From the NCBI RefSeq assembly GCF_014836905.1, contig NZ_JACSPZ010000007.1, forward strand, positions 1 through 64,000: a DNA stretch of 64,000 bases. The letters are read 5' to 3'. The notes under the pieces were generated by a model that searched no databases, had not been told where the DNA came from, and saw nothing but the letters and a program-made list of their open reading frames with translations. Positions 20,418-33,436 of the stretch are shown in pieces. The stretch is from Solibacillus faecavium (GTDB lineage Bacteria > Bacillota > Bacilli > Bacillales_A > Planococcaceae). Numbering within the stretch: the first letter of the stretch is position 1; the number at the start of each line of letters is the position of its first letter. The position numbers were made by a program, and so were the translations under genes.

Positions 20418-21467
20418 ATGAAGCGCAGTATATTGATATTAGCGATGTTAAGTATGGCCGTGATTACAGGGTGTTCCAATAAAGAGCAGGCAGAGGAAGA
20501 GCCAGTAGTTGAAGTAGAAGAGCAGGAAGATATTATTGTGGCTGGTGCAGAAGTACTGCCTTTTGTAACACCATTTACAGGTGAAAGAGTAGCGGAAGAA
20601 GTTACAATGCGCCCCATTCTTGCAACGATTAATAACCATCCGCAGGCACGCCCACAATCAGGCTTAGCGCAGGCAGATGTTGTGTACGAGATGTTGGCAG
20701 AAGGGGATGTGACACGTTTTTTAGCGCTTTATCAATCCGAAATCCCTGAATCGATCGGACCAATCCGTAGTGCCCGTTCGTACTTCATTGATATTGCCAA
20801 TGGATTAGATGCCTTTTATATTGCGCATGGTTACAGTCCAGAAGCAAAATCAATGCTTGAACGTAAGGTTGTAGAAAATATTAACGGAATGCATTATGAT
20901 GGGACTTATTTCAAACGTTCTTCTGCACGCAAAGCACCTCATAATTCTTATATATCCGGTGAAAACGTTCGTGCAGGAGCAGAAAAAGTAGGTGCTTCAT
21001 TACTTTATCAGAAAAAAGTATCATATCCATTCTATGAAGCTGAAGATAATGTTAAAATAGGAACAACGGCTAATGAAGTATTGATGAAATATAATAATAG
21101 TGGTTCATTTAATAGTCAGTATGTATATAATGCAGACTCAAATCGGTATACGAGATATTCAGCAAATACGGAAACAATCGATTATGAAACAAATGAATCT
21201 ATCGAATTAGCTAATATATTATTTTTTGAAATGCCGCACCGCATTATTGATAATGCAGGAAGACGTGATATTACAATTACTGGCGGAGGCAATGCGTACC
21301 TAGCCCAAGCGGGAATGGTACGGGAAGTTAAGTGGAAAAACGCAGATGGTTTGTTAATCGCTATTGAGGAAGATGGCTCTGAAGTAAAGTTAGTACAAGG
21401 GAAGACATGGGTACATTTCGTACCATCATCTCCAGGTTTAGCAACATCTGTTATATATTCAGAGTAG
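20418..21467 (+). CDS. yerB: YerB lipoprotein (DUF3048)
   Basis: The 349-residue protein has a lipoprotein signal with lipobox VITGC (Cys19), a short acidic linker (residues about 22-42) and a two-domain DUF3048 body. The body includes NNHPQARPQSGLAQADVVYEM and SIGPIRSARSYFID. It should sit on the outer face of the membrane. The ATG at 20418 lies 9 bases after SD GAGGGG; the ATG at 20400 comes before that SD. The role is unknown. Confidence 0.9.
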   Translation: MKRSILILAMLSMAVITGCSNKEQAEEEPVVEVEEQEDIIVAGAEVLPFVTPFTGERVAEEVTMRPILATINNHPQARPQSGLAQADVVYEMLAEGDVTRFLALYQSEIPESIGPIRSARSYFIDIANGLDAFYIAHGYSPEAKSMLERKVVENINGMHYDGTYFKRSSARKAPHNSYISGENVRAGAEKVGASLLYQKKVSYPFYEAEDNVKIGTTANEVLMKYNNSGSFNSQYVYNADSNRYTRYSANTETIDYETNESIELANILFFEMPHRIIDNAGRRDITITGGGNAYLAQAGMVREVKWKNADGLLIAIEEDGSEVKLVQGKTWVHFVPSSPGLATSVIYSE

Positions 21468-21486
21468 AAAGGAAATGATGGGCTAA

Positions 21487-21801
21487 ATGCAAATTGAAAA
21501 AATTCGCGGTCATCAAACAGAACAGCTATTTAAAGCGGTCCTGGAATTAAAAGATATCGAGGAATGCTATAAGTTTTTTGATGATTTATGCACGATCAGT
21601 GAAATCCAATCATTAGCACAGCGTTTCGAGGTTGCACATTTATTACGTTTAAAGAAGACGTATGAAACAATTAAAAAGGAAACAGGTGCTTCGACAGCAA
21701 CGATTTCCCGTGTACGCCGTTGCTTTGACTATGGAAATGATACTTATGATGAGATGTTGGGACGTCTTTATCCGGATGAAAAGCCATTTACACCAAAGTG
21801 A
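21487..21801 (+). CDS. yerC: YerC/TrpR-like DNA-binding protein
   Basis: The 104-residue all-helical protein matches the YerC/YecD branch of the TrpR fold. Its helix-turn-helix is about residues 55-80 (TYETIKKETGASTATISRVRRC). It follows yerB by 19 bases and is probably co-transcribed. The target is unknown. Confidence 0.92.
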   Translation: MQIEKIRGHQTEQLFKAVLELKDIEECYKFFDDLCTISEIQSLAQRFEVAHLLRLKKTYETIKKETGASTATISRVRRCFDYGNDTYDEMLGRLYPDEKPFTPK

Positions 21802-21871
21802 TAAAGCTTACGAACAACTTCTGTCATTGAATTCGATTATGCTAAGATGAATGTTTAAATATGAGTAGCTT

Positions 21872-21905
21872 AAAGACTGAGTAGATTTTCTCACTCAGTC
21901 TTTTA
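21872..21905 (+). terminator. Intrinsic terminator after yerC
   Basis: AAAGACTGAGT and ACTCAGTCTTT form a perfect 11-bp stem around AGATTTTCTC, followed by T residues. It separates yerA-yerB-yerC from pcrB. Confidence 0.9.
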
Positions 21906-22006
21906 TTATTTTTTATACATTCGTTATACTATTAGATAGTCGTAAATAATAAGAACTGACTTAAAATATAAATTAGAAGAATTTAAAAGAATAGGTGGAA
22001 GAGAGA

Positions 22007-22699
22007 ATGGATTACTTAAATTGGCGTCACGTGTTTAAATTAGACCCTGCGAAGGAAATTTCAGATGAGGCGTTAGAGCTAATTTGCGAATCAGGTACAG
22101 ATGTAATTTTGGTAGGCGGTACAGATGGGGTGACCCTTGATGGAGTCCTGGACTTATTAGTACGTGTCCGCCGTTTTTCCGTGCCGATTGCGCTTGAAAT
22201 TTCAAATGTTGATAGTATTAGTCCAGGCTATGACTATTATTTCATCCCGTCTGTTTTAAATAGTCGTGATACAAAATGGGTGAAAGATTTACATCATGAA
22301 GCTATTAAAGAATACGGCGATGTTTTAATTTGGGAAGAGCTTGTTGCAGAGGGCTATTGTGTATTAAATCCAGATTGTAAAGTAGCACAAGTGACAAATG
22401 CTAAAACGGATTTAACGGTAGAAGATGTAGTGGCGTATGCAAGAATGGCCGAAAACTACTTTAAATTACCTATTTTCTATTTAGAATATAGTGGAGCATA
22501 TGGCGATATTGAAGTGGTAAAAGCTACAGCAGAAGTTTTAGATAAAACAAAGCTATTTTATGGCGGTGGTATTACCTCTGTTGAGCAGGCGAAGGAAATG
22601 GCTGCGCATGCCCATACGGTTATTGTTGGCAACATTATTTATGACGACTTAAAAGCTGCATTAAAAACTGTACAAGCAGTGAAAAGCATCGTGAAGTAA
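22007..22699 (+). CDS. pcrB: Heptaprenylglyceryl phosphate synthase PcrB
   Basis: The 230-residue TIM barrel joins heptaprenyl diphosphate to sn-glycerol-1-phosphate. [31 protein letters not shown] and FYGGGI are family features. The ATG at 22007 follows SD AGGTGG by 8 bases; the GTG at 21995 overlaps that SD. It leads a pcrB-pcrA-ligA-camS series. Confidence 0.94.
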   Translation: MDYLNWRHVFKLDPAKEISDEALELICESGTDVILVGGTDGVTLDGVLDLLVRVRRFSVPIALEISNVDSISPGYDYYFIPSVLNSRDTKWVKDLHHEAIKEYGDVLIWEELVAEGYCVLNPDCKVAQVTNAKTDLTVEDVVAYARMAENYFKLPIFYLEYSGAYGDIEVVKATAEVLDKTKLFYGGGITSVEQAKEMAAHAHTVIVGNIIYDDLKAALKTVQAVKSIVK

Positions 22700-22741
22700 T
22701 ATATAATAGGAACAAATGTTCTTTAGATAGGAAGGTGCAAT

Positions 22742-25000
22742 ATGGAGCACATAGCAAAAAATTTAATTGCTGGTATGAATCCGCAACAAGCAGAAGCGGT
22801 GAAAACAACAGAAGGTCCACTCCTTATTATGGCAGGAGCAGGATCAGGAAAAACACGTGTCCTAACACATCGTATCGCGTATTTAGTCGTAGAGCGTGAA
22901 GTATATCCGTCAAAAATTTTGGCCATTACATTTACGAATAAAGCAGCCCGTGAAATGCGTGATCGAATCGATGGGATTTTAGGGACAGGTACGACAGAAA
23001 GTATGTGGGTATCAACATTCCACTCAATGTGTGTGCGTATTTTGCGTCGTAATATCGACCGTATTGGCTATTCAAAAAGTTTCTCTATTTTAGATAGCTC
23101 TGATCAGCTGACAGTAATAAAAAATATATTGAAGCAAGATAATATCGACCCGAAAAAGTACGATCCGCGTGCAATATTAAATACGATTAGTTCGGCAAAA
23201 AACGAATGTATTACAGTAGATGGTTTTGAAGCGAATATGAATCCGCATAATCCATTTGAAAAGATTGCTGCACAAGTGTACAAAGGCTATCAAAAACGCT
23301 TAAAACAAAATCAAAGCCTCGACTTTGATGATTTAATCATGCTTACGATTCGTTTATTTAAAGAAGCGCCGGATGTACTGGAATTCTATCAAAATAAATT
23401 CCAGTACATTCACGTGGATGAGTATCAGGATACCAACAAATCGCAATATTTGTTGGTTCAAATGTTGGCTAAGAAGTTCCGTAACATTTGTGTTGTAGGG
23501 GATTCGGATCAATCGATTTATCGCTGGCGCGGTGCGGATATTACAAATATTCTTTCGTTTGAAAAGGATTATAAAGAAGCTAAAGTAATAATGCTTGAGC
23601 AAAATTACCGTTCGACGAAGCATATTTTACAAGCTGCAAACAGCGTTATTGAGAAAAATAAAGACCGCTATAAAAAAGTACTGCGAACAGATAATCCTGA
23701 AGGTGAAAAAATTCAGCTGTATAAAGCAGGTAATGAGCAGGATGAGGCTCAATATGTTGTACGAACGATTCAAAAGCTCATGAAAGATGAGAATTATAAG
23801 CTGGACGATTTTGCGATTTTATACCGAACAAATGCCCAATCACGTGTTATGGAGGATGTACTCGTAAAATCAAATATGAACTATCAAATTGTTGGCGGTA
23901 CAAAGTTCTATGATCGAAAAGAAATTAAAGATTTACTGGCATACTTACGTTTAATTGCAAACAATGATGATGACTTATCACTGGCAAGAATTATTAATGA
24001 ACCAAAACGTGCGATTGGTGCGACTTCATTTGATAAAATGCTTGTCTATGCGATGGAACGCGATCGTTCGATTTTCGATGCGATGGGTGAGCTTGTATTT
24101 ATGGGGCTTTCAGGGAAGGCAGCCACATCTGCTGAAAATTTCTATAATATGATACGTTCGTTAAGTAAACGTCAACAAGAATTATCGGTAACGGAAATTG
24201 TAGAAGAAGTGCTTGAAAAATCAGGTTACCGTCAAATGCTGAAGGCTGAAAAATCAATTGAAGCGGAAAGCCGACTGGAAAATATTGAAGAGTTTTTAAC
24301 CGTAACACAGGCATTCGAGGCGCGCAGCGAAGATCAGTCATTAGTAGCATTTTTAACGGATCTTGCACTTATTGCTGATATTGATTCTTTAGATGAAGAA
24401 GAAAAGGCAAAAGGAACGATTATTTTAATGACGATGCATGCCGCAAAAGGGTTGGAATTTCCCGTTGTCTTTATTATTGGGTTGGAGGAAAATATATTCC
24501 CGCACTCTCGCTCATTGGAAAGTGAAGATGAAATGGCCGAGGAAAGACGTTTAATGTATGTTGGAGCGACTCGGGCGGAACAGCGCCTTTACTTATCTTG
24601 TGCAGGATCCCGTACGATATTCGGCCGTACAGGCTACAATGCACCGTCACGTTTTTTACGCGAAATTGATGAAAATGTGTTAGAGCAAGTTTCAAAAGCA
24701 AATACTACATCATATCGTGATGATTCATTACCGTTTAAATCGAACCGTTATGACCGTATGCCGAAGCGTTCATTAGGAAGTGTGCAGGCACCTGCTTCAC
24801 AAACATCACGCTTAAATTCTACAGGTGGCGATAAGTTTAATTGGCAAGTTGGAGACAAAGCATCCCACGGTAAATGGGGTGTAGGTATGGTCGTTAGCGT
24901 AAAAGGTGAGGGAGACAGCATGGAGCTGGATATTGCGTTCCCGGCACCAACTGGCATAAAGCGTTTACTTGCAAAATTTGCGCCGATTACGAAAGCTTAG
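22742..25000 (+). CDS. pcrA: ATP-dependent DNA helicase PcrA
   Basis: The 752-residue UvrD/Rep-family 3'-5' helicase acts in repair and plasmid replication. The motifs appear in order: [15 protein letters not shown] (Walker A), [48 protein letters not shown] and [13 protein letters not shown]. The C-terminus ends in the usual RNA-polymerase-binding Tudor-like fold ([18 protein letters not shown]). SD AGGAAGGTG precedes the ATG. Confidence 0.97.
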   Translation: MEHIAKNLIAGMNPQQAEAVKTTEGPLLIMAGAGSGKTRVLTHRIAYLVVEREVYPSKILAITFTNKAAREMRDRIDGILGTGTTESMWVSTFHSMCVRILRRNIDRIGYSKSFSILDSSDQLTVIKNILKQDNIDPKKYDPRAILNTISSAKNECITVDGFEANMNPHNPFEKIAAQVYKGYQKRLKQNQSLDFDDLIMLTIRLFKEAPDVLEFYQNKFQYIHVDEYQDTNKSQYLLVQMLAKKFRNICVVGDSDQSIYRWRGADITNILSFEKDYKEAKVIMLEQNYRSTKHILQAANSVIEKNKDRYKKVLRTDNPEGEKIQLYKAGNEQDEAQYVVRTIQKLMKDENYKLDDFAILYRTNAQSRVMEDVLVKSNMNYQIVGGTKFYDRKEIKDLLAYLRLIANNDDDLSLARIINEPKRAIGATSFDKMLVYAMERDRSIFDAMGELVFMGLSGKAATSAENFYNMIRSLSKRQQELSVTEIVEEVLEKSGYRQMLKAEKSIEAESRLENIEEFLTVTQAFEARSEDQSLVAFLTDLALIADIDSLDEEEKAKGTIILMTMHAAKGLEFPVVFIIGLEENIFPHSRSLESEDEMAEERRLMYVGATRAEQRLYLSCAGSRTIFGRTGYNAPSRFLREIDENVLEQVSKANTTSYRDDSLPFKSNRYDRMPKRSLGSVQAPASQTSRLNSTGGDKFNWQVGDKASHGKWGVGMVVSVKGEGDSMELDIAFPAPTGIKRLLAKFAPITKA

Positions 25001-27010
<2,010 letters not shown>

Positions 27011-27028
27011 TAAAGGGGACTTGTTCTC

Positions 27029-28204
27029 ATGAAACGATATCGCTGGATACCTGCGATAATTGCAACGGTCCTGTTATCAGCGTGTGCGCCAAACATTACA
27101 CCTGATACAGAGCTGACACAAGAATCAGACTCGGATCAAGCTGTTGAAACAACGATTATCCCGAATATGCAAATTAACGATAAATTTTATCGTACATTAA
27201 TTCCTTATAAGGAAAGCGCAAGTCGAGGATTGGTCGTTTCAAATATTTATACGAAATATGACATGAAAGAAGTCGAAACAGGTTTAATGCGTATTTCACA
27301 AAATCACTTTGATACGGAAAATTACTATTTTCAAGAAGGACAATACTTAGACGAAACAACGTTGAAATACTGGTTGGCACGACCAAACCAAACAGAGGAT
27401 AAAGGGCCTGAATACCAAGGGTTAAACCCTTCAAGTATTGATGAAGAAACTGGTAAGGAGATGGATCCTACTGTTAAAGCGACAGAAGCACCGGTATATT
27501 TAGCACATATTATCGAACAAAATTATTTAACAAAAACAGATGACAATAAAGTGAAATTGGGCGGTGTTTCGATTGGTTTAGCGCTCAATTCAATTTACTA
27601 TTATCAAAAGGAACAGTACGGTGAGTTTTTTGAGCAGAAAATTCCGGATGATGAGTTGGAAGCAGCAGGTAAAAAGATTGCACAGGAAGTAGTCAATCGT
27701 TTGCGTGCACGTACAGATTTAGCTGATGTGCCGATCGTAATTGCCATATTTAAACAGGCAGAGCGAAATGCGATTGTACCAGGCACATACACAGACTATA
27801 ATTTTGTCGACAAAGGTACGACTGCTCTGGGCGATTGGGAAGGAATCGATGAAAGGTATGTAACGTTCCCGATGAGTTCACCGGATGACATTTACCGTGA
27901 CCTCAACAAAAAATTCCAAGACTTTAAACAGGATGTCGATAAATACTTCTCTAATTTCACGAGTGTATTTGCAACCGGCTTTTATCAGAATAAAAAAGTC
28001 CAGAAGCTTGATATCGAAATTCCGATTCAATTTTACGGCACAGCGGAAATTACTGGCTTTACCCAATATTTAACCGGCTTAATGCTCACGCATTTACCGC
28101 TGGATCTGTATATTTCGGTAAGTATTACTTCAGTAAACGGTCCGGAAGTATTGATTATTAAAGAACCAAATGATGATAAGCCATTTGTTCATATTTATGA
28201 GTAA
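27029..28204 (+). CDS. camS: CamS-family sex pheromone lipoprotein (YerH)
   Basis: The 391-residue lipoprotein has the lipobox LLSAC in the first 20 residues, then a disordered acidic linker and the CamS domain (RTLIPYKESASRGLV). In enterococci the signal peptide of such proteins is the source of a mating pheromone; in most Bacillales the role is unknown. It is the last gene of the pcrB-pcrA-ligA series and is followed by a terminator. Confidence 0.92.
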   Translation: MKRYRWIPAIIATVLLSACAPNITPDTELTQESDSDQAVETTIIPNMQINDKFYRTLIPYKESASRGLVVSNIYTKYDMKEVETGLMRISQNHFDTENYYFQEGQYLDETTLKYWLARPNQTEDKGPEYQGLNPSSIDEETGKEMDPTVKATEAPVYLAHIIEQNYLTKTDDNKVKLGGVSIGLALNSIYYYQKEQYGEFFEQKIPDDELEAAGKKIAQEVVNRLRARTDLADVPIVIAIFKQAERNAIVPGTYTDYNFVDKGTTALGDWEGIDERYVTFPMSSPDDIYRDLNKKFQDFKQDVDKYFSNFTSVFATGFYQNKKVQKLDIEIPIQFYGTAEITGFTQYLTGLMLTHLPLDLYISVSITSVNGPEVLIIKEPNDDKPFVHIYE

Positions 28205-28216
28205 AATTCAACGAAG

Positions 28217-28248
28217 AATACCATACTTTTAAAAGTGTGGTATTTTCA
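28217..28248 (+). terminator. Intrinsic terminator after camS
   Basis: AATACCATAC and GTGTGGTATT pair around TTTTAAAA, followed by a T-rich tail. Confidence 0.87.
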
Positions 28249-28345
28249 TTTTTTTATAAAAAATCCACTTTATCACTTTAATGCGTTAATTTGGCGGAAA
28301 AACGTCCAAAGGAATGGATTGTTTGCTCGATTTTTTCGCAAAGCT

Positions 28346-28374
28346 GTGATTTTTATTAGGAAAAATGGTATCAT
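28346..28374 (+). promoter_or_regulatory. Possible promoter of gatCAB
   Basis: TATCAT (28369-28374) with a TGG extension lies 17 bases after GTGATT (28346-28351). The rest of the 331-base camS-gatC gap is AT-rich, with no gene or recognised leader; a small CATATGCCGAGGCATAT palindrome lies at 28491-28507. Confidence 0.45.
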
Positions 28375-28535
28375 TATGGGCATGGTTTATGTAGAATCAG
28401 CGGGTGTCCGAAACAATCACTGACTCCACATATAGCCCCGGCAGATAATCAAGATTTTTAGTTTTTCGAACGTATTCAAAAACTCTGACACATATGCCGA
28501 GGCATATTTGATTCGATACTTTGGAGGTGTAATAA

Positions 28536-28826
28536 ATGGCAAAAATATCAAAAGAAGAAGTAAAACACGTAGCGCACTTAGCTCGCCTTGCAATCACAGA
28601 AGAGGAAGCAGAGAAATTTGCTGAACAACTTGGAAAGATCACTGATTTTGCAGAGCAGTTAAATGAATTAGATACAACAAATGTAGAGCCGACTTCACAT
28701 GTTTTACCTTTAGTGAACGTACTTCGTGAGGACGTAGCAAAAGAAGGCTTACCTCTTGAAAAAGTAATGCTAAACGTAAAAGAACAAGAAGCAGGTCAAA
28801 TTAAAGTACCATCAATTATGGAGTAA
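28536..28826 (+). CDS. gatC: Asp/Glu-tRNA amidotransferase subunit C
   Basis: The 96-residue subunit stabilises GatA in the GatCAB complex, which converts Glu-tRNA(Gln) and Asp-tRNA(Asn) to the amides. [20 protein letters not shown] is typical. SD TGGAGGTG precedes the ATG. It is first in the gatCAB operon. Confidence 0.96.
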   Translation: MAKISKEEVKHVAHLARLAITEEEAEKFAEQLGKITDFAEQLNELDTTNVEPTSHVLPLVNVLREDVAKEGLPLEKVMLNVKEQEAGQIKVPSIME

Positions 28827-28843
28827 TAGGAGGAACCACTCGC

Positions 28844-30307
28844 ATGACAGTATTTGAGCGCACATCAGCACAACTACAAGAAAGCTTAAAGTCGGGCGAA
28901 CTTACAATTGCGGAATTAACAAAAGAAGCATTTGACCGCATTGAAAAGTTAGACGGCGACGTACAAGCATTCTTAGCATTAAATAAAGAACAAGCAACTG
29001 CTAAAGCGGCAGAATTAGATAAAGTTCCTTTTGAGGAGCGCGGTCCATTATTCGGTATGCCTATCGGAGTTAAGGATAATATCGTGACAGAAGGTTTAGA
29101 AACAACTTGTGCTTCTAAAATCCTAGAAGGCTTTATGCCAATTTACGATGCAACAATCGTGAAAAAATTACGCGATGCCGGTATGGTAACAGTCGGTAAA
29201 TTAAACATGGACGAATTCGCAATGGGTTCTTCAAACGAAAACTCGGCGTATAAAACAACGAAAAATCCATGGAATCTTTCGCACGTACCAGGTGGTTCTT
29301 CAGGTGCATCTGCAGCAGCAGTAGCAGCAGGCGAAGTCCCATTCTCACTTGGATCTGATACAGGTGGATCAATCCGTCAACCAGCAGCCTACTGTGGTGT
29401 TGTAGGAATGAAACCTACATATGGTCGTGTATCACGCTTTGGTTTAGTTGCATTCGCATCTTCATTAGATCAAATCGGACCAATTACACGTAATGTAACA
29501 GACAACGCATTATTACTTGAAGCAATCTCAGGTGTAGATGAAATGGATTCTACTTCTGCTGATGTGCCAGTACCGAATTATGCAGCAAGTTTAGATGGTA
29601 ACATTAAAGGTTTAAAAATCGCTGTACCAAAAGAATTCCTTGGAGAAGGCGTTGGCGAAGCAGCAAAACAATCAGTTCTTGATGCACTGGAAGTATTAAA
29701 AGGTCTAGGCGCAACAGTAGAAGAGGTATCTTTACCGCACTCTAAATACGCGTTAGCAGCTTACTACATTCTTTCATCATCTGAAGCTTCTTCTAACCTT
29801 TCACGTTTTGACGGTATTCGTTACGGTTACCGTTCAGAAAACGCTAAAAACTTATTAGAGCTATACAAACAATCTCGTGCTGAAGGTTTCGGCGACGAAG
29901 TAAAACGTCGTATCATGCTTGGTACGTATTCATTATCAGCAGGTACGTATGATGCTTACTACAAAAAAGCGCAACAAGCACGTACATTAATTAAAGCAGA
30001 TTACGACAAAGTATTCGAAAAGTATGACGTAATTATTGGACCTACTGCGCCAACACCTGCATTCGCAATCGGTGCTAACATTGATGATCCAATGACAATG
30101 TACGCAAACGATATTTTAACAATTCCAATTAACTTAGCGGGTGTACCAGCAATTTCAATCCCATGTGGTTTTGAAAATGACTTACCACTAGGGTTACAAA
30201 TTATCGGTAAACACTTCGATGAAGAAACACTTTACCGCGTAGCATATGCTTACGAACAAAATACAGACTTTAACACAAAAACTCCAGCACTATGGGAGGT
30301 AAAATAA
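28844..30307 (+). CDS. gatA: Asp/Glu-tRNA amidotransferase subunit A
   Basis: The 487-residue amidase-signature enzyme releases ammonia from glutamine. The catalytic Ser-cisSer-Lys triad is in GVKDNI (Lys), [15 protein letters not shown] and [23 protein letters not shown] precedes the ATG. Confidence 0.97.
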   Translation: MTVFERTSAQLQESLKSGELTIAELTKEAFDRIEKLDGDVQAFLALNKEQATAKAAELDKVPFEERGPLFGMPIGVKDNIVTEGLETTCASKILEGFMPIYDATIVKKLRDAGMVTVGKLNMDEFAMGSSNENSAYKTTKNPWNLSHVPGGSSGASAAAVAAGEVPFSLGSDTGGSIRQPAAYCGVVGMKPTYGRVSRFGLVAFASSLDQIGPITRNVTDNALLLEAISGVDEMDSTSADVPVPNYAASLDGNIKGLKIAVPKEFLGEGVGEAAKQSVLDALEVLKGLGATVEEVSLPHSKYALAAYYILSSSEASSNLSRFDGIRYGYRSENAKNLLELYKQSRAEGFGDEVKRRIMLGTYSLSAGTYDAYYKKAQQARTLIKADYDKVFEKYDVIIGPTAPTPAFAIGANIDDPMTMYANDILTIPINLAGVPAISIPCGFENDLPLGLQIIGKHFDEETLYRVAYAYEQNTDFNTKTPALWEVK

Positions 30308-30308
30308 G

Positions 30309-31754
30309 ATGAACTTTGAAACAGTCATTGGTTTAGAAATTCACGTTGAATTAAAAACGAATTCTAAAATTTTCTCGGCTTCCCCAAACCATTTCGGTGC
30401 AGAGCCAAATACAAATACGTCGGTAATTGATCTTGGGTACCCAGGTGTTTTGCCAGTATTAAATAAACAAGTAGTGGACTATGCAATTCGTGCTTCTTTA
30501 GCATTAAATATGGAAATCGAACAAGAAACTAAATTCGACCGCAAAAACTACTTCTATCCAGACAATCCGAAAGCTTACCAAATTTCACAATTTGATAAGC
30601 CAATCGGTAAAAATGGATGGGTTGAAATTGAAATTCCTGCTAAAGGCGATACGCCGGGCTACAAAAAGAAAATCGGTATTACACGTCTTCACATGGAAGA
30701 AGATGCAGGTAAATTAACACACGCTGATGGTTATTCTTTAGTAGACTTAAATCGTCAAGGAACACCTCTTGTTGAGATTGTATCTGAGCCAGATATCCGC
30801 ACTCCGGATGAAGCCTACGCATACCTTGAAAAAGTGAAATCAATTATTCAATATTCAGGTGTATCAGATGTACGTATGGAAGAAGGTTCATTACGTTGTG
30901 ATGCGAACATTTCGATCCGTCCATATGGTCAAGAAGAGTTCGGTACAAAAACAGAGCTTAAAAACTTAAACTCGTTTAACTTCGTACGCCGTGGTTTAGA
31001 GCATGAGGAAGTTCGTCAGGCAGAAGTACTAATGGCTGGTGGCATTATTGAGCAAGAGACGCGCCGATTCGATGAAAAGACAGGTAAAACGATTTTAATG
31101 CGTGTAAAAGAAGGTACGGATGATTACCGTTACTTCCCAGAGCCAGACTTAGTACGTCTTTCTATTTCTGATGAGTGGGTAGAGCGTATTCGCCAGTCAA
31201 TTCCTGAATTACCGGATGCTCGTAAATCACGTTACGTTTCTGAATTAGGCTTAACAGATTATGATGCAAACGTACTTGTTGTTAATAAAGAGATTTCTGA
31301 TTTCTTTGATGCAACAGTAACGGCTGGTGCTGATGCAAAATTAACGGCAAACTGGTTAATGGGTGACGTTTCTGCATACTTAAACTCAGAGCAAAAAGAG
31401 TTGAAAGATACTGCTTTAACTCCAGAAAACTTAGCTGGTATGGTGAAGTTAATTTCTGACGGCACAATTTCTTCTAAAATCGCGAAAAAAGTATTCACTG
31501 AATTAGTTACTAATGGTGGAGACGCAGCGAAAATCGTGAAGGAAAAAGGCTTAGTGCAAATTTCTGATCCTGAAGTAATCCGTGGCTTCGTAACGACTGT
31601 TCTTGATAACGATGCAAAATCGGTAGCTGATTTCTTAGGCGGCAACGAACGTGCGATTAAAGCACTTTTAGGCCAAATTATGAAAGCATCTAAAGGACAA
31701 GCAAACCCTCAATTAACAAACCAAATTTTAATGGAAGAAATTAATAAACGATAA
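30309..31754 (+). CDS. gatB: Asp/Glu-tRNA amidotransferase subunit B
   Basis: The 481-residue subunit activates the misacylated tRNA with ATP and receives the ammonia from Gat[17 protein letters not shown] at the N-terminus, [15 protein letters not shown] and the C-terminal helical YqeY-like tail are present. It begins two bases after gatA and ends the operon. Confidence 0.97.
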   Translation: MNFETVIGLEIHVELKTNSKIFSASPNHFGAEPNTNTSVIDLGYPGVLPVLNKQVVDYAIRASLALNMEIEQETKFDRKNYFYPDNPKAYQISQFDKPIGKNGWVEIEIPAKGDTPGYKKKIGITRLHMEEDAGKLTHADGYSLVDLNRQGTPLVEIVSEPDIRTPDEAYAYLEKVKSIIQYSGVSDVRMEEGSLRCDANISIRPYGQEEFGTKTELKNLNSFNFVRRGLEHEEVRQAEVLMAGGIIEQETRRFDEKTGKTILMRVKEGTDDYRYFPEPDLVRLSISDEWVERIRQSIPELPDARKSRYVSELGLTDYDANVLVVNKEISDFFDATVTAGADAKLTANWLMGDVSAYLNSEQKELKDTALTPENLAGMVKLISDGTISSKIAKKVFTELVTNGGDAAKIVKEKGLVQISDPEVIRGFVTTVLDNDAKSVADFLGGNERAIKALLGQIMKASKGQANPQLTNQILMEEINKR

Positions 31755-31769
31755 TTTCTTCGTGTGAGC

Positions 31770-31794
31770 GGCAGTCTGTTATAAATAGACTGTC
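31770..31794 (+). other. Hairpin after gatB
   Basis: GGCAGTCT and AGACTGTC pair around GTTATAAAT immediately after gatB. No T run follows; it stands just ahead of the proper terminator. Confidence 0.5.
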
Positions 31795-31798
31795 GTGC

Positions 31799-31847
31799 AG
31801 ACTGTAGACAAACTCTTAAATAGTGTTTGTTTACAGTTTTTTATTTT
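31799..31847 (+). terminator. Intrinsic terminator of gatCAB
   Basis: ACTGTAGACAAAC and GTTTGTTTACAGT pair with one mismatch and end in a T run. Confidence 0.85.
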
Positions 31848-31870
31848 AAAATTAATTGAATCTAGACATC

Positions 31871-32012
31871 GTTGATTTCCGTTCCGGGACCGATGCTTTC
31901 CCCGGGCACGGCTCCAGCTAACTAACTTGTGCCTACGACGGCAGGCCCAAGTTAGTGGATCTTCCGCACGTGCTGTTCCCGGTGGAGTCACGGTCCCTCC
32001 ACTCCAATCAAC
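31871..32012. repeat. GC-rich structured intergenic repeat
   Basis: The 142-base element is bounded by GTTGATT and AATCAAC inverted ends. It contains paired blocks (GGGACCG with CGGTCCC; CTAACTTG with CAAGTTAG) and is clearly richer in G and C than its surroundings. I recall this type (GATTTCCG..., GCTTTCC.CGGGCAC, TGGAGTC..., CCAATCAAC) as a common dispersed repeat in Bacillaceae and Planococcaceae chromosomes. A decayed copy lies at 16804-16895. Frames inside it are not genes. Confidence 0.72.
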
Positions 32013-32126
32013 TAATTAATTCCTTTACATTAAGTGAGGCTAATATGACTAGCAATCATATTAATGAACAAGAAATATGGTAAGAAAGTTTGAACAACTT
32101 ATTCCTGTTAACGCATCTATTGACAG

Positions 32127-32168
32127 AAAAAGCACCATTCTTCTCTGAGAGAAAAATGGTGCTTTTGG
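32127..32168 (+). terminator. Stand-alone hairpin terminator upstream of nagA
   Basis: AAAAGCACCATT and AATGGTGCTTTT form a perfect stem around a second small hairpin (TTCTCTGAGAGAA). It lies before the nagA promoter and so closes off read-through from the left; it may act on both strands. Confidence 0.75.
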
Positions 32169-32188
32169 TTTCTATCCTAGAAATTCAC

Positions 32189-32217
32189 TTGATAAATCGA
32201 AATCATAAGCTAATAAT
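32189..32217 (+). promoter_or_regulatory. Promoter of nagA
   Basis: TTGATA (32189-32194) and AATAAT (32212-32217) are separated by 17 bases, 37 bases before the nagA start codon. Confidence 0.72.
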
Positions 32218-32254
32218 TGGAATTATAAATAGCGGAAAGAGGGAGGGGTTTATT

Positions 32255-33436
32255 ATGGGAAAGACATGGGGTGTCGGACCAATCCAAATTGTACGAGAAC
32301 AGCACATAGCCAGAGACCATTATGCGATTATTGAAGGCGCAAAAATTGTCCAGCTTTGTGAAAAAGCCGGCTTACCTGAACAGATTGATCTTGTGGAAAC
32401 AAAGGCTACCTATAAATTAATGCCAGGGATGATTGACCAGCATATTCATGGAATGTCAGGTGCAGATGTAATGGATGGAACAGAAAGTAGTCTTAATACG
32501 ATTAGTAAAGCACTTGCTAAGCATGGTGTGACGAGCTTTTTGGCAACTACAATGACAGCCGCATTAAATCAAATCGAACATGCTTTACGAACGATTGCCG
32601 ATACGGGAAGTTCAATAGAGGGTGCCAAAATAGTAGGTATTCATTTAGAAGGTCCATTTATTAATCCGATTCAAAAGGGTGCACAGTCTGATCAATATAT
32701 TATAAAGCCCTCTGCTGAAATTTTTGAAAAACTAAATTCATCTTCACAAAAACAAATAAAGCTCATAACATTTGCAGCGGAACTGGATGAAGGGAAAAAG
32801 CTTGCATCATACTTGAAAAATAATGACATTGTAGCATCCATCGGACATTCTAATGCGAAGTATGCTGAAACAAAGGTCTTATTGGAGCAACAGCTAATTC
32901 AAAATGCTACTCATTTTTGCAATGGAATGAGGTCAATCCATCACCGTGAGCCAGGTCTGCAAGTAGCTTTATTGCAAAGTGACAGTAAGCTAGAGATTAT
33001 TGCGGATGGAATACATCTTGCTCCAGACATGATCCGCTTTATTTTTGAGACGATTGGTGAAGACCGGATGATATTAATATCAGATAGTATGAGGGCAACT
33101 GAATTGGTGGATGGCATTTATGATTTAGGTGGACAGCAAGTTCGTGTAGAGAATGGGTTGTGTAAACTGGTGGAAAGTGATGCGCTTGCAGGAAGCACAC
33201 TTAATTTAAATAAGGCAAGGAAAAACATGAAAGAATGGCTTGAACTATCAGACTTGACGCTGGCTAAGCTGACAGCAACAAATAGTGCAAAACTGTTAGG
33301 GTTATATGAACATAAAGGTTCAATTGAAATTGGTAAAGATGCTGATTTTTATATAGTAAATGAACAAGAGGATGTTGTAATGACTGTTTCAGAAGGGAAA
33401 GTAATTTTTGAGAACCTAAAGGGGGAGTCCAAGTGA
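32255..33436 (+). CDS. nagA: N-acetylglucosamine-6-phosphate deacetylase
   Basis: The 393-residue amidohydrolase removes acetate from GlcNAc-6-P. Metal and substrate motifs follow in order: DQHIHG, HLEGPF, IGHSNA, ATHFCNGM, DGIHLAP and ISDSM (catalytic Asp). The cysteine and glycine in THFCNGM replace the more common HLFNAM pattern. The ATG at 32255, with SD GGGAGGGG, is the start. The open frame continues upstream to 32090, but that part runs through a terminator and promoter. No nagB lies beside it. It overlaps the GNAT gene by four bases. Confidence 0.88.
   Translation: MGKTWGVGPIQIVREQHIARDHYAIIEGAKIVQLCEKAGLPEQIDLVETKATYKLMPGMIDQHIHGMSGADVMDGTESSLNTISKALAKHGVTSFLATTMTAALNQIEHALRTIADTGSSIEGAKIVGIHLEGPFINPIQKGAQSDQYIIKPSAEIFEKLNSSSQKQIKLITFAAELDEGKKLASYLKNNDIVASIGHSNAKYAETKVLLEQQLIQNATHFCNGMRSIHHREPGLQVALLQSDSKLEIIADGIHLAPDMIRFIFETIGEDRMILISDSMRATELVDGIYDLGGQQVRVENGLCKLVESDALAGSTLNLNKARKNMKEWLELSDLTLAKLTATNSAKLLGLYEHKGSIEIGKDADFYIVNEQEDVVMTVSEGKVIFENLKGESK

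Noticed and set aside
31779-31991. Minus-strand open frame across the GC-rich repeat
   Set aside because: Its peptide is a by-product of the structured repeat; such frames recur wherever the repeat occurs.
32044-32082. Twelve-codon frame starting ATGACTAGC, as a possible leader peptide
   Set aside because: The SD is weak, no regulatory codons stand out, and the following hairpin precedes the nagA promoter.
32090-32254. Upstream extension of nagA
   Set aside because: The extension crosses an intrinsic terminator and the nagA promoter; the strong SD at 32241-32249 fits the ATG at 32255.
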